Below, piece by piece: positions 17,622-26,269 of a DNA stretch of 64,000 bases (position 1 is the first letter of the stretch; each line of letters begins with the position of its first letter). Source of the stretch: Ramlibacter aurantiacus (lineage in GTDB: Bacteria > Pseudomonadota > Gammaproteobacteria > Burkholderiales > Burkholderiaceae_C). The translations under genes were made by a program, and so were the position numbers. Under the pieces are notes generated by a model. It saw only the letters and a list, made by a program, of their open reading frames with translations. It was not told the DNA's origin and did no database searches. Location of the stretch: positions 682,001 to 746,000 of the forward strand of contig NZ_JAEQNA010000001.1 of the NCBI RefSeq assembly GCF_016722895.1. Reading direction: 5' to 3'.

Positions 17622-17699
17622 TGGTCTTCTCCCTGTGCCTTGCTGAGACAGCGGGGGCGACAATAGCGCGCCGGCCAACGAGCTGGAGGAGTTCTGCTC
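17622..17699. promoter_or_regulatory. Divergent promoter region of the aminoacyl-carrier cluster
   Basis: The 78 bp between the leftward (17621) and rightward (17700) operons must carry both promoters. A GGAGGA ribosome site for the rightward GTG start is at 17685-17691 and GGGAGAAG serves the leftward gene. No clear sigma-70 boxes were recognised in the GC-rich sequence. Shared control of both arms is inferred from the spacing. Confidence 0.5.
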
Positions 17700-18161
17700 G
17701 TGAAGCATCACATTTCGAAACTGACTGATCCGTTGCTCAGCGATATGCCGGCAACCGGGCGAGGTCTTGTCCGACTCGGCATCGACCTGGCGCACATTCC
17801 GCGCATCCGCGAGTCGCTGGCCCGCTTCGGCGACTCGTTTGAGCACAGATTGTTCACGCCTGAAGAAATCGCTTATGCACGCGCGGCGCCGGCGCTCCAT
17901 GCCGAGCGACTCGCCGCGCGCTTCGCCGCGAAGGAAGCGACGATCAAGGCGCTGAGCCTGGCCGATGCCGGCGTGAACTGGCGCGAGATGGAGGTGGTGC
18001 GCGAAGCCGACGGCCACTGCCACATGCGACTGCATGGCCGCGTGCTCGACATCGCGCGGACGGCCGGTGTCGACCGGCTGCTACTGAGCCTCACGCACGA
18101 TGGCGACTATGCGGCGGCCGTGGTCGGGGTGCTGTCCGACAAGGTCGAGCCAGCCGGCTGA
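17700..18161 (+). CDS. acpS: Holo-[acyl-carrier-protein] synthase-type phosphopantetheinyl transferase
   Basis: A 153-residue AcpS-type enzyme that transfers 4'-phosphopantetheine from CoA to a carrier-protein serine. The family's two signatures are present: LGIDLAHIPRI (Asp29) and RFAAKEATIKAL (Lys78-Glu79), the magnesium and CoA-binding residues. The GTG start at 17700 has a strong GGAGGA site 9 nt upstream. A shorter start at ATG 17745 would drop an atypical 15-residue leader. It lies 15 bp before the carrier protein gene, so it is very likely dedicated to that carrier rather than being the housekeeping enzyme. Confidence 0.92.
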   Translation: MKHHISKLTDPLLSDMPATGRGLVRLGIDLAHIPRIRESLARFGDSFEHRLFTPEEIAYARAAPALHAERLAARFAAKEATIKALSLADAGVNWREMEVVREADGHCHMRLHGRVLDIARTAGVDRLLLSLTHDGDYAAAVVGVLSDKVEPAG

Positions 18162-18176
18162 ACAGAATTCGCCGCC

Positions 18177-18434
18177 ATGACAGCCACCACCTCCATCGAT
18201 TCGACCATCCGCCGCGTGCTGCGCGAGCACGGACGCCTGTCCACCGACCCCGGCCAGCTCGCCGCCGACGCGGACCTGTACCAGGCCGGCATGACCTCGC
18301 ATGCCAGCGTGAACGTGATGCTCGCGCTCGAAGGCGAGTTCGACGTGGAGTTCCCCGACCACCTGCTCAAGCGGCACGTGTTCGGCAGCATCGCGTCGAT
18401 CGAGCGGGCGCTCGGGGAACTGGACCTGCAGTAG
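18177..18434 (+). CDS. Small acyl/aminoacyl carrier protein
   Basis: An 85-residue four-helix carrier protein. The prosthetic-group attachment site is Ser41 in DLYQAGMTSHASV, equivalent to the DSL motif of ACP, and the acidic helix-II recognition surface follows (LALEGEFDVEFPDHLL). With the neighbouring phosphopantetheinyl transferase and amino acid:carrier ligase it should hold an aminoacyl thioester. The sequence is too different from fatty-acid ACP to be the housekeeping copy. Confidence 0.92.
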   Translation: MTATTSIDSTIRRVLREHGRLSTDPGQLAADADLYQAGMTSHASVNVMLALEGEFDVEFPDHLLKRHVFGSIASIERALGELDLQ

Positions 18435-18465
18435 GGACGAAGGCGCAGGCACGAGGTCCACCAGC

Positions 18466-20949
18466 ATGCGCGCCATCTGGCAATGCGGCGCCACCGAGCC
18501 GGGCGCACCGCCGCCAGCCGACGCGGCCGAGTGGGTGGCGATGGACGGGCCGGGCACCGCGGCGGCCGCCTTGCGCGCGCACGGACTCTGGTCGCTCGAC
18601 GCCCCGCCGCGCGACTTCGACGCGCAGGACTGGTGGTTCCTCGCGCGCTTCGATGCGCCGCATGACGCGGTCCAGGTGCTCGGCTGCGACGGCCTCGCCA
18701 CGCTGGCCGAGGTGTCGCTGAACGGGCAGGCGCTCTTCGCCAGCGACAACATGTTCACCCGGCACCGGCATGCGTTGCCACCCGGCGTGCTGCGGCCACG
18801 GGACAACGAGCTGCGCATCCACTGCCGCTCCCTGGGCGCGGCCCTCAGGCAGCGGCGCCCCCGACCCAACTGGCGCGCCCCCATGGTCCCCGACACGCAG
18901 CTGCGCTGGTTCCGCACGACGCTGCTCGGGCGCACGCCCGGCTGGTCGCCGCCGGCCGCCGCCGTGGGCCCATGGCGCGAGGTGTGGCTGCGCGCCACGC
19001 ACGAGATCCCCATCGAGCACCGGCTGCAAGCCCGCCTGGAAGGCGGCCATGGGGTGTGCGAGCTCGACGGGCCGGCATCGGAGTGGCCGGCCGGCACCGA
19101 ATCGCCCCGGCTGGTGCTGCAAGGCCCCGACGGGCAGGTGCACGCGAGCGATGTACGTGCCAGCGATGGCCGCTTCGCCGCTCGCCTGGACGTGCCCCGC
19201 CCCGCCCTCTGGTGGCCGCACACCCACGGCGAACCCGCGCTCTACGAGGCGACGCTGGAACTGCGCCTGCATCGCGGCGGCACCGCGCGGCACGCGCTGG
19301 GGCGGGTGGGGTTTCGCGACCTGCAGGTGGACACCGCGGGCGGCCGGTTCGCGCTGCGCGTCAACGGCGAAGCCGTGTTCTGCCGCGGCGCCGGCTGGTT
19401 TCCCCTCGACGCGGTGAGCCTGCGCTCCGAGACGCGGGCCTGCCGCGGCACGCTGCTGCGCATGCGAGAGGCCGGCCTGAACATGCTGCGCCTGCCAGGC
19501 ACCGGCGTGTACGAGGACGATGCCTTCTATGCCCAGTGCGACGAGCTGGGCCTGATGGTCTGGCAGGACTTCATGTTCGCCAGCATGGATTACCCGTTCG
19601 ACGACGCCGGCTTCGCGGCCAGCAGCGAACGCGAGGTGCGCCAGCAACTGCGGCGCCTGGCGCCGCACCCCTGCCTGGCAGTGCTGTGCGGCAACAGCGA
19701 GGTCGAGCAGCAGGCGGCCATGTGGGGCGCCGCGCGCGAGCTGTGGCAGCCGCGCTTCTTCCACGAGCAGCTGCCCGCGGAGTGCCGCGAGCTCGCGCCG
19801 GGCGTGCCTTACTGGCCCTCGAGCGCGCACGGCGGCGCGTTCCCGCACCAGGCCGATGCCGGCACCACCTCGTACTACGGCGTCGGCGCCTACGAGCGGC
19901 CACTGGCGGATGCCGTGGCGAGCGGCCTGGGCTTCGCGACCGAATGCCTGGCGTTCGCCGCCGTTCCTTCCAACGAGACGCTGGCCCGGCTGCCCGGCGG
20001 CGCGTCCACCCGCGTGCACCACCCCGCGTGGAAGAGCCGCACGCCGCGCGACCTGGGCGCGGGCTGGGACTTCGACGACGTGCGCGACCACTACGTGCGC
20101 GAGCTGTGCGGCGTGGAGCCTGCGCGGCTTCGCCATGCCGACCATGAGCGTTACCTGGAGCTGGGCCGCCTGGCGGTCGCCGAGGCCATGGGCCACGCCT
20201 ACGGCAGCTGGCGGCGCGCCGACGCGCGCTGCGGCGGCGCGCTGCTGCTGCAGCTGCGCGACTTCTGGCCCGCAGCGGGCTGGGGCGTGCTGGACGACCA
20301 GGGCCGCGCCAAGTCCGGATGGCATGCGCTGCGTCGCGCACTGCAGCCGACGGGGCTGCACCTGAGCGACGAGGGCGCGAATGGACCCGTGGCACACCTG
20401 GTGAACGAGACCGCGCAGCCGGTGCAAGCCGTGCTGGAGTTCACCGCCTGGCGCGACGGCGAGGTGCGCGTGGCATCGGCCGAACAGCCGCTGACGATGG
20501 AACCGCGCTCACGTCGCAGCGTGCCGCTGCTGGGCCTGATGGATCACTTCATGGACCTGAACCACTTCTGGCGTTTCGGCCCGCCGGCCTGCGATGTGCT
20601 GCACGCGAGGCTGCGCGCCGCCGGCGCTGACGCCCCGCCGCTGGCCGAGGCCTTCCTGTTTCCGCTGGGGCTGGCGCCGCTGCTGGCGAACCGGCGCGCC
20701 CTGGACCTGCGCGCCACCGTGACCGCGATGAACGACGAACAAGCTGAACTCGAACTGCAGACCCGTGCCGCAGCCATCGGCGTGCACCTGGACCTGCCCG
20801 GCTGGGAGGCCGTCGACGACCACCTGCACCTGGCGCCGGGCAGCACTCGACGCATCGAGCTGCACCGTGTCCGCGCCGGTGCAGCGCTGGCCGGGACCGT
20901 GGCGGCGCTGAACGGGCCCGGCCCGGTGCCACTGGAGAAGCGCGCATGA
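18466..20949 (+). CDS. GH2 beta-mannosidase-like glycoside hydrolase
   Basis: An 827-residue GH2-type protein with an N-terminal jelly-roll sugar-binding domain, an immunoglobulin-like domain and a TIM barrel. Catalytic positions are recognisable: acid/base Glu in CGNSEVEQQ (family GNNE or GNSE) and nucleophile Glu in GFATECLAF. The WWPHTHGEP and WQDFMFA blocks are typical of beta-mannosidases. No signal peptide is seen, so it works in the cytoplasm. It sits 31 bp after the carrier protein and overlaps the next gene by 4 nt. Its presence with a carrier protein suggests that a sugar conjugate is a substrate or product, or that the barrel was recruited as a transferase; both are inference. Confidence 0.88.
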   Translation: MRAIWQCGATEPGAPPPADAAEWVAMDGPGTAAAALRAHGLWSLDAPPRDFDAQDWWFLARFDAPHDAVQVLGCDGLATLAEVSLNGQALFASDNMFTRHRHALPPGVLRPRDNELRIHCRSLGAALRQRRPRPNWRAPMVPDTQLRWFRTTLLGRTPGWSPPAAAVGPWREVWLRATHEIPIEHRLQARLEGGHGVCELDGPASEWPAGTESPRLVLQGPDGQVHASDVRASDGRFAARLDVPRPALWWPHTHGEPALYEATLELRLHRGGTARHALGRVGFRDLQVDTAGGRFALRVNGEAVFCRGAGWFPLDAVSLRSETRACRGTLLRMREAGLNMLRLPGTGVYEDDAFYAQCDELGLMVWQDFMFASMDYPFDDAGFAASSEREVRQQLRRLAPHPCLAVLCGNSEVEQQAAMWGAARELWQPRFFHEQLPAECRELAPGVPYWPSSAHGGAFPHQADAGTTSYYGVGAYERPLADAVASGLGFATECLAFAAVPSNETLARLPGGASTRVHHPAWKSRTPRDLGAGWDFDDVRDHYVRELCGVEPARLRHADHERYLELGRLAVAEAMGHAYGSWRRADARCGGALLLQLRDFWPAAGWGVLDDQGRAKSGWHALRRALQPTGLHLSDEGANGPVAHLVNETAQPVQAVLEFTAWRDGEVRVASAEQPLTMEPRSRRSVPLLGLMDHFMDLNHFWRFGPPACDVLHARLRAAGADAPPLAEAFLFPLGLAPLLANRRALDLRATVTAMNDEQAELELQTRAAAIGVHLDLPGWEAVDDHLHLAPGSTRRIELHRVRAGAALAGTVAALNGPGPVPLEKRA

Positions 20950-22715
20950 CGCAGGCCACCCCGCTTCGCCTCCGGCTCGACGAGGGCTGGTGCCATGCCT
21001 GGTGGCATGCGCCAGCGGCACCCGCGCGCGGGCTCACCGTCGTGTTGTGCCCACCCATCGGCTACGAGGCCGTCGCCAGCTACCCCACCCAGGTGCAGCT
21101 GGCCCGGCACCTGGCCGCGGCCGGACTGCCGGTGCTGCGCATCGATTACCACGGCACCGGTGACTCGGACGGCGACGACACGCAGCCCGGCCGCGTCCCC
21201 GCCTGGCTGGCCAGCGTGCAGGCCGCGGTGGCCGAGGCCATGCGCCTCGGTGATGGCGGCGCCATCGCGTTGGTGGGCATCCGAATGGGCGCCACGCTGG
21301 CGGCCGAAGCCGCGGCCCGACTGGGTGGCGTGGACAGCCTGCTGCTGTGGGCGCCCTTGCCAGGCGGCAAGGCGTTCGTGCGCGAGATCCGGGCCGCGGG
21401 CGACTCGGCGGATGATGGATCGCTGCACGGATTCGGCTTCCACTATGGCACGCAGACGGTGCGTGACCTGGAGGCGCTGGACCTGCGCCAGCTGGCCACG
21501 CCGCCGGCGCGGCGCGCCTGGCTGATTCCCCGGGACGACGTGACCGTGGCCGGGCCACTGCCCCGCCTGCTGTCGGCCCTGGGCGTGGACACGCGGTTTG
21601 ACGGATTGCCCGGCTACGCCGCGATGGTCTCGGGCGAGCCGCGTGGCGGCGTGCTCGATGCCCCCACGCTGGACGCGCTCACGCGGTGGCTGTGCGAATC
21701 GCCCGCCGCGGTGCCGCGCGAGCTGTCGCCGCGGGACCCCGCGCCCGCGCGGTGCGGCCACACCGGCGGCGTGGTCGAGGAAACGCTGTGGCTGGGACCG
21801 ACGCACCCGCTCGCAGGCGTGCTGGCGACGCCGCTGCGCGCCGACGATCGCCAGCGCCAGACCGGCGTGATCCTGCTCAACGTCGGAGCCAACTACCGCG
21901 TCGGTCCGCACCGCCTGTACGTCAAGGCCGCACGCGCGATGGCCGCTGCCGGCTGGCCCACGCTGCGGCTGGACCTGGCCGGTCTCGGCGACAGCCCACC
22001 GCATCCGGGCCAGGGCTGGGCCAGCCTGTACGACCGCGACGCCACCCAGGACGTGCGGCAGGCGATGGACGCCCTGGCCGCGCGCGGCTGCCGCGAGTTC
22101 GTGCTGATGGGCGTGTGCTCGGGCTCGTTCGTGGCTTTCCAGTCGGCCCTGGTGGACGAGCGCGTGGCGTCCGTCGTGCTCATGAATTCGCGCCTTCTGG
22201 AATGGACGCCGGGGCAGCCGGGCGACGCCTGGCAAAGCTCGATGCAGCAGCATGCCAAGTCCAGCGACTGGTACCTGCGCGCAGCCCTCACGGCCGAGCC
22301 GTGGCGGCGGCTGCTGCGCGGGGAGGTCAACGTGCGGCTCGTGGCGCGCCGCTTCGCGGACCTGGCCCGCGCCCGGCTGGCACGCCTTCTTTCAGGCGAC
22401 GGACACGACCCGCTGCGCGCCCGCATGGAAGGCCTGTGCCGGCGCGGCACCGACGTGCTGATGGTGGTGTCCGACGCGGACGATGGACGCGACTACGTGG
22501 AGTTCCACTTCGGCGCCGAAGGCCGGCGCATGCGGGCGCACCCGAACTTCCGGATGGTGTACGTGAAAGACGCCGACCACACCTTCTCCAGGCCGGGCAA
22601 CCAGGACCAGGTGCTGCCGGAGCTGCTGCGGCACCTGGAGGCTCGCGCCGCGGGGCTGGACCAGCCGGCGCAAGAGGCGCACACCTTGTTGGTGGGTCCG
22701 GCGCACGCCGGGTGA
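20946..22715 (+). CDS. Double alpha/beta-hydrolase with non-Ser nucleophile positions
   Basis: A 589-residue protein with two alpha/beta-hydrolase domains. Domain 1 (about 25-260) has the nucleophile elbow GIRMG, which puts Arg113 where the nucleophile should be, so it is probably inactive. Domain 2 (about 300-575) has GVCSG with Cys391 at that position. A possible acid lies in VVSDADDGRDY, and a His in DADHTF. The paired hydrolases of exosortase-linked polysaccharide loci have similar odd elbows. As last gene of the rightward operon it could release or transfer the aminoacyl group from the carrier thioester (inference). No signal peptide is present. Confidence 0.87.
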   Translation: MTQATPLRLRLDEGWCHAWWHAPAAPARGLTVVLCPPIGYEAVASYPTQVQLARHLAAAGLPVLRIDYHGTGDSDGDDTQPGRVPAWLASVQAAVAEAMRLGDGGAIALVGIRMGATLAAEAAARLGGVDSLLLWAPLPGGKAFVREIRAAGDSADDGSLHGFGFHYGTQTVRDLEALDLRQLATPPARRAWLIPRDDVTVAGPLPRLLSALGVDTRFDGLPGYAAMVSGEPRGGVLDAPTLDALTRWLCESPAAVPRELSPRDPAPARCGHTGGVVEETLWLGPTHPLAGVLATPLRADDRQRQTGVILLNVGANYRVGPHRLYVKAARAMAAAGWPTLRLDLAGLGDSPPHPGQGWASLYDRDATQDVRQAMDALAARGCREFVLMGVCSGSFVAFQSALVDERVASVVLMNSRLLEWTPGQPGDAWQSSMQQHAKSSDWYLRAALTAEPWRRLLRGEVNVRLVARRFADLARARLARLLSGDGHDPLRARMEGLCRRGTDVLMVVSDADDGRDYVEFHFGAEGRRMRAHPNFRMVYVKDADHTFSRPGNQDQVLPELLRHLEARAAGLDQPAQEAHTLLVGPAHAG

Positions 22716-22785
22716 GGTGCCTCGTCAACGGCCGCCGTAGGCCAGGCGCGCGACTTGGCAAGGACGAGGGTAGATCGCTGCGCGT

Positions 22786-25224
22786 TCAATGGCCCGCCTC
22801 ATTTTTCTCCGCACCCTCGATGATTTCATCTTCCAGTCGGCAAGCCTCGGCAATGATGCAGGTGTAGAGCCGGCTGACGAATTCCCCATCGAGCCCCAGT
22901 GTTCTGCCCAACTCGGCGCGAGTCCTTTTCACGTGCTCCACTCGCGCGGGTTGCATCATGGAAATTTGGTTTCGCTTCTTGAACTCGGCAACTTCTCTGC
23001 AAACGCCCAGGCGCTGCCCAAGTCGGTCGAGAATTTCCTTATCCAGCGTGTCAATCAGTGTTCTGTAGGGAGCGAGTCCTTCGTGCGCCGGGGCAGCAGG
23101 AGCCTGAGCTGGCTCGTCGCTTAGCCGTGGCGCAGCCATCACGCGCCGCACCGCTTCCATCGGCGCGCGAGCCTTTAGCACCGTCTCGTCAACCTCGTCC
23201 TGCGCCACAGACAGGGCCGTAATGGCGCCGCCCACTCCAATCGTGACGCCCTGTTCGGTGACGACCACAGTCCGGATGACGATGTTGAAGTCGCAGGCGC
23301 CGCTCAAGGAGAAGTACCCGATGGCGCCCGAATAGACGCCACGTGCCTCCCCCTCGAGCTGATCGATAAGCGCCATTGTCCGGATCTTGGGCGCACCCGT
23401 CATGGACCCTCCGGGGAACGCGGACCTGAATGCGTCCACCAGCGTCACTTCGGGATTCAGCGTGCCTCGGATGGTCGACACCATCTGGTGCACCGTCGCA
23501 TAGCTCTCGATTTCCATGAGGCGCGGCACGTGGACGGAGCCGATCTCGCATATGCGCCCCAGATCGTTGCGCATGAGATCCACGATCATGAGATTTTCCG
23601 CGCGGTTCTTCTCGCTGTCCGCCAAGTCTTCCTTGAGGCGCAAATCCTCCGCCTCGTCGCCACCTCTGCGCGCGGTGCCCTTGATGGGCTTCGATTCGAT
23701 CTGGCGGCTTCGGTCTACCCTCAGAAAGCGCTCGGGTGATGAACAGACTACTGTCATTCCGTCGTATTGAAGGAAGGCCGCATAGGGCGCGGGATTTAAT
23801 TGCCGCAGCGTCTTGTATAGCCGGAATGTATCGGGTTGAAGATTGGCGGTTAGCCGGTTAGTGAGGCACACCTCGTAGGTCTCGCCGTCGGTAATGGCCT
23901 TCTGGCAGTGTTCAACCAGCTTGAGGTACGCATCGCGATCGTCCCGGAACACAAATAGCGGATCAGGGAGGGACATAGAAGGCAGCGCCGGTGCTGCCAG
24001 AACGGCCGATCCAGCGGGGCGCATAGCGGCCAGCCTTGCCTCAATCTCAGACAGCCACTCTCCGGCACGATCCCCGTTGCCAGGCGTATCCAGGCAAAGC
24101 ATATAGATCTCGCCTTCTGCATGATCGAAGACGATAAAGCGATCAACGAACACGAACTGGGCGTCCGGTTGAGAAGACGCATGGGCCGTTTTGGCGCCGC
24201 ACTCCTTCTTCATCTCATAACCCATGTACCCAAGGAAGCCGCCGTGGAAGTCGAAGGGCAGATCAACATGCGGCAGCACATGATTCGCCAAAACGGTATC
24301 GATGTGATCGAAGACGCTGCACTGCGACTTGCGCGGGCGTCCTCGTTCGAGGATGGTGAGTTCCCCGCCGTGTACGTCATAGCTGAGAGCAGAGGCATTC
24401 GGCCCTTCCGCGTTTCCCATGAACGAGAACCGCGACAGCCCTGGGGCGACGAGGCTGCTATCGAGCCAGAACGGACGGTCAGTCCCTAGGTACAGCGCCT
24501 CGAAGACATCTACTGCCTGCACGCCCAGCCGTTTTTTACGCCAATGAAGCTCAAACAGCCCCTTGGCTTTGGCTTGGGCTGGCACTCGCTGCGATGGCTC
24601 GACCGACAGTCGATCCGGCTCTTGGCCCAGCCGCTGTGACGGCGAAAATTGAGGTCTGGTCAATCTAAAAAAGTTTGACAACAGCTTGTGGCCCCATTCG
24701 GAGCAAACAGACTCTGGATGAAATTGCACGCCGTAAATGCGCTTGTGCCGATGGCGCAGCCCCATGACGATGCCGTCCTTCGTGTGGGCGACAGCCTCCA
24801 GGTCCTCGGGTAGCTCCGTCGCGATCAGGGAGTGGTAGCGGATCACGGAGAAAGGACTCGGGATACCGTCGAACAACTCCATGCCGTCGTGAAACACATC
24901 ATCCGGGCGGCCATGCATTGGCTTTGGCGCATGGGTAACCTTGCCCCCGAACAGATGCGCGATGCCTTGGAGACCTAGGCATATACCAAGGACAGGCACG
25001 CTCGCCTGCTCGATGATCGCACGCGAAACGCCAAAGTCAGCCGGCCGTTCAGGGCGTCCTGGGCCTGGCGAAATGACGACGTTATCAAAGTCGAGCTCGC
25101 GGATCTCCTCCCAAGAAACTTCGTCGTTCTTGAAAACGAATGGCACTTCTCCCGTGAGCTCGGACACCATTTGAAAGATGTTGTAGGTGAACGAGTCGTA
25201 GTTGTCGATGAGCAATGTCTTCAT
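22786..25224 (-). CDS. Fused aminodeoxychorismate synthase (PabA-PabB) with C-terminal chorismate-mutase-type domain
   Basis: An 812-residue three-domain enzyme. Residues 1-190 are a class I glutamine amidotransferase with Cys82 in GICLGLQG and the His-Glu pair in QFHPES. Residues about 230-705 are the chorismate-binding synthase with PIKGT near residue 514; the Lys marks aminodeoxychorismate synthase, where anthranilate synthase has Ala. Residues about 725-805 are an AroQ-type mutase (LIDTLDKEILDRLGQR...VAEFKK). Such a mutase next to ADC synthase is the PapA-PapB step pair that makes 4-amino-4-deoxyprephenate. No ADC lyase is nearby. GC content is visibly lower than in neighbouring genes, suggesting transfer. 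The gene is convergent with the carrier-protein cluster. Confidence 0.9.
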   Translation of the reverse strand: MKTLLIDNYDSFTYNIFQMVSELTGEVPFVFKNDEVSWEEIRELDFDNVVISPGPGRPERPADFGVSRAIIEQASVPVLGICLGLQGIAHLFGGKVTHAPKPMHGRPDDVFHDGMELFDGIPSPFSVIRYHSLIATELPEDLEAVAHTKDGIVMGLRHRHKRIYGVQFHPESVCSEWGHKLLSNFFRLTRPQFSPSQRLGQEPDRLSVEPSQRVPAQAKAKGLFELHWRKKRLGVQAVDVFEALYLGTDRPFWLDSSLVAPGLSRFSFMGNAEGPNASALSYDVHGGELTILERGRPRKSQCSVFDHIDTVLANHVLPHVDLPFDFHGGFLGYMGYEMKKECGAKTAHASSQPDAQFVFVDRFIVFDHAEGEIYMLCLDTPGNGDRAGEWLSEIEARLAAMRPAGSAVLAAPALPSMSLPDPLFVFRDDRDAYLKLVEHCQKAITDGETYEVCLTNRLTANLQPDTFRLYKTLRQLNPAPYAAFLQYDGMTVVCSSPERFLRVDRSRQIESKPIKGTARRGGDEAEDLRLKEDLADSEKNRAENLMIVDLMRNDLGRICEIGSVHVPRLMEIESYATVHQMVSTIRGTLNPEVTLVDAFRSAFPGGSMTGAPKIRTMALIDQLEGEARGVYSGAIGYFSLSGACDFNIVIRTVVVTEQGVTIGVGGAITALSVAQDEVDETVLKARAPMEAVRRVMAAPRLSDEPAQAPAAPAHEGLAPYRTLIDTLDKEILDRLGQRLGVCREVAEFKKRNQISMMQPARVEHVKRTRAELGRTLGLDGEFVSRLYTCIIAEACRLEDEIIEGAEKNEAGH

Positions 25225-25357
25225 GATCCCTGATGTCGTATCTGCAGCGAAGCACGGGTCGCTACCTCCCCTCCTGCTCTAGTTCGTCGGGCGTTCGTAT
25301 CTGAATGACCATCCAGCTACCCGCATGGCCTGTTCGGCAAGACTTCGGGTTCTCGCT

Positions 25358-26239
25358 TCACGAGCCTTGGTGACCGCTGTCTAAGTCTTTCAGCGCGGAG
25401 AAGATTGCCGCACATTGCCGGGTACGTTCAGACAGACCCGGTCCAAAGGCGGCAGATAGTTCAGCGAGGTATCGGGCGAAGCGGGCGCGGTCGCCTTGTG
25501 CCGACCACACATCGAGATCGGTCAGAACTTCGCGCATTTCGCGCCGTGCGTCAGCGGCGTAGCCGTTCACGGCCTGAATGTCGGAGTAGACATTCGGATT
25601 GCCAGTGGCGATCCTGCTCAAAAGCAGACTCATGACCTGGAACGGCGGCGTGCCGGAAAGCTCTGCGATGACAGACGGCGGCAAGTCGGTCACAAGTCGG
25701 CCCCATGCCAGAACGGCAGCGTGAACGCCTGCCTGCATCACCGCCATGGTCCGGTCATGCTCATCGACCGACATGTCGATCGTGCGCGCTCCCCAGCCGT
25801 GTAGGCGTCGCCTGAAGTCCTCCGTGCGGGGGCCTCCCCGCATGCTCACCCAGGCGAGAGATTGCCCGGCGAAGCCAATGTCGGGTCCAAACAGCGGATT
25901 GAGTGAAAGGCACTCTGCATGTACCACTTCGCTCAGCTTGGCCAAGTAGGGACCCTTGACCGACAACGTATCAACCAGCAAGGCACCCGGCCGCAGCTCG
26001 CCGAGCAGGCCCGCGATAGCCTGTGCCGCAACATTGTCGGGAAGGCAGTTGAGGACAACGTCGGAGGCATGAAGCGCCTGTTTGAGCGTGGCATGCGGCT
26101 CGAGAACATCCGCCTGCATCACCCGTGCACCTGCCCTGACATCTACCCGATGCACGTCGACCCGGTCATCCGTCGTGAGGTGAGAAATGAACAGACCGGC
26201 GACTTGGCCAGCGGCGCCCAGGACAGTGATTTGCAACAT
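25358..26239 (-). CDS. Prephenate-dehydrogenase family protein, probable 4-amino-4-deoxyprephenate dehydrogenase (PapC-like)
   Basis: A 293-residue TyrA-like protein. It has an N-terminal nucleotide-binding segment (VLGAAGQVAGLF), then VDTLSVKGP and NPLFGPDIGFAGQS, which match the SVK and HPMFGP blocks of prephenate dehydrogenases. The catalytic-His region reads EHDRTMAVMQAGVHAA. The reaction would be NAD-dependent oxidative decarboxylation of 4-amino-4-deoxyprephenate to 4-aminophenylpyruvate, which a general aminotransferase can convert to 4-aminophenylalanine. That assignment rests on its position beside the fused ADC synthase-mutase. Ordinary prephenate is the alternative substrate. It is 30 bp from the MFS gene and 133 bp from the synthase, on one strand. 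Confidence 0.82.
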   Translation of the reverse strand: MLQITVLGAAGQVAGLFISHLTTDDRVDVHRVDVRAGARVMQADVLEPHATLKQALHASDVVLNCLPDNVAAQAIAGLLGELRPGALLVDTLSVKGPYLAKLSEVVHAECLSLNPLFGPDIGFAGQSLAWVSMRGGPRTEDFRRRLHGWGARTIDMSVDEHDRTMAVMQAGVHAAVLAWGRLVTDLPPSVIAELSGTPPFQVMSLLLSRIATGNPNVYSDIQAVNGYAADARREMREVLTDLDVWSAQGDRARFARYLAELSAAFGPGLSERTRQCAAIFSALKDLDSGHQGS

Positions 26240-26269
26240 GAGAAGACCAACAGGCCAATAAATGCCGCG

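Noticed and set aside
22786-25224. Anthranilate synthase (TrpGE) fusion
   Set aside because: The PIKGT motif has the Lys typical of aminodeoxychorismate synthase, and a mutase-type C-terminal domain follows.
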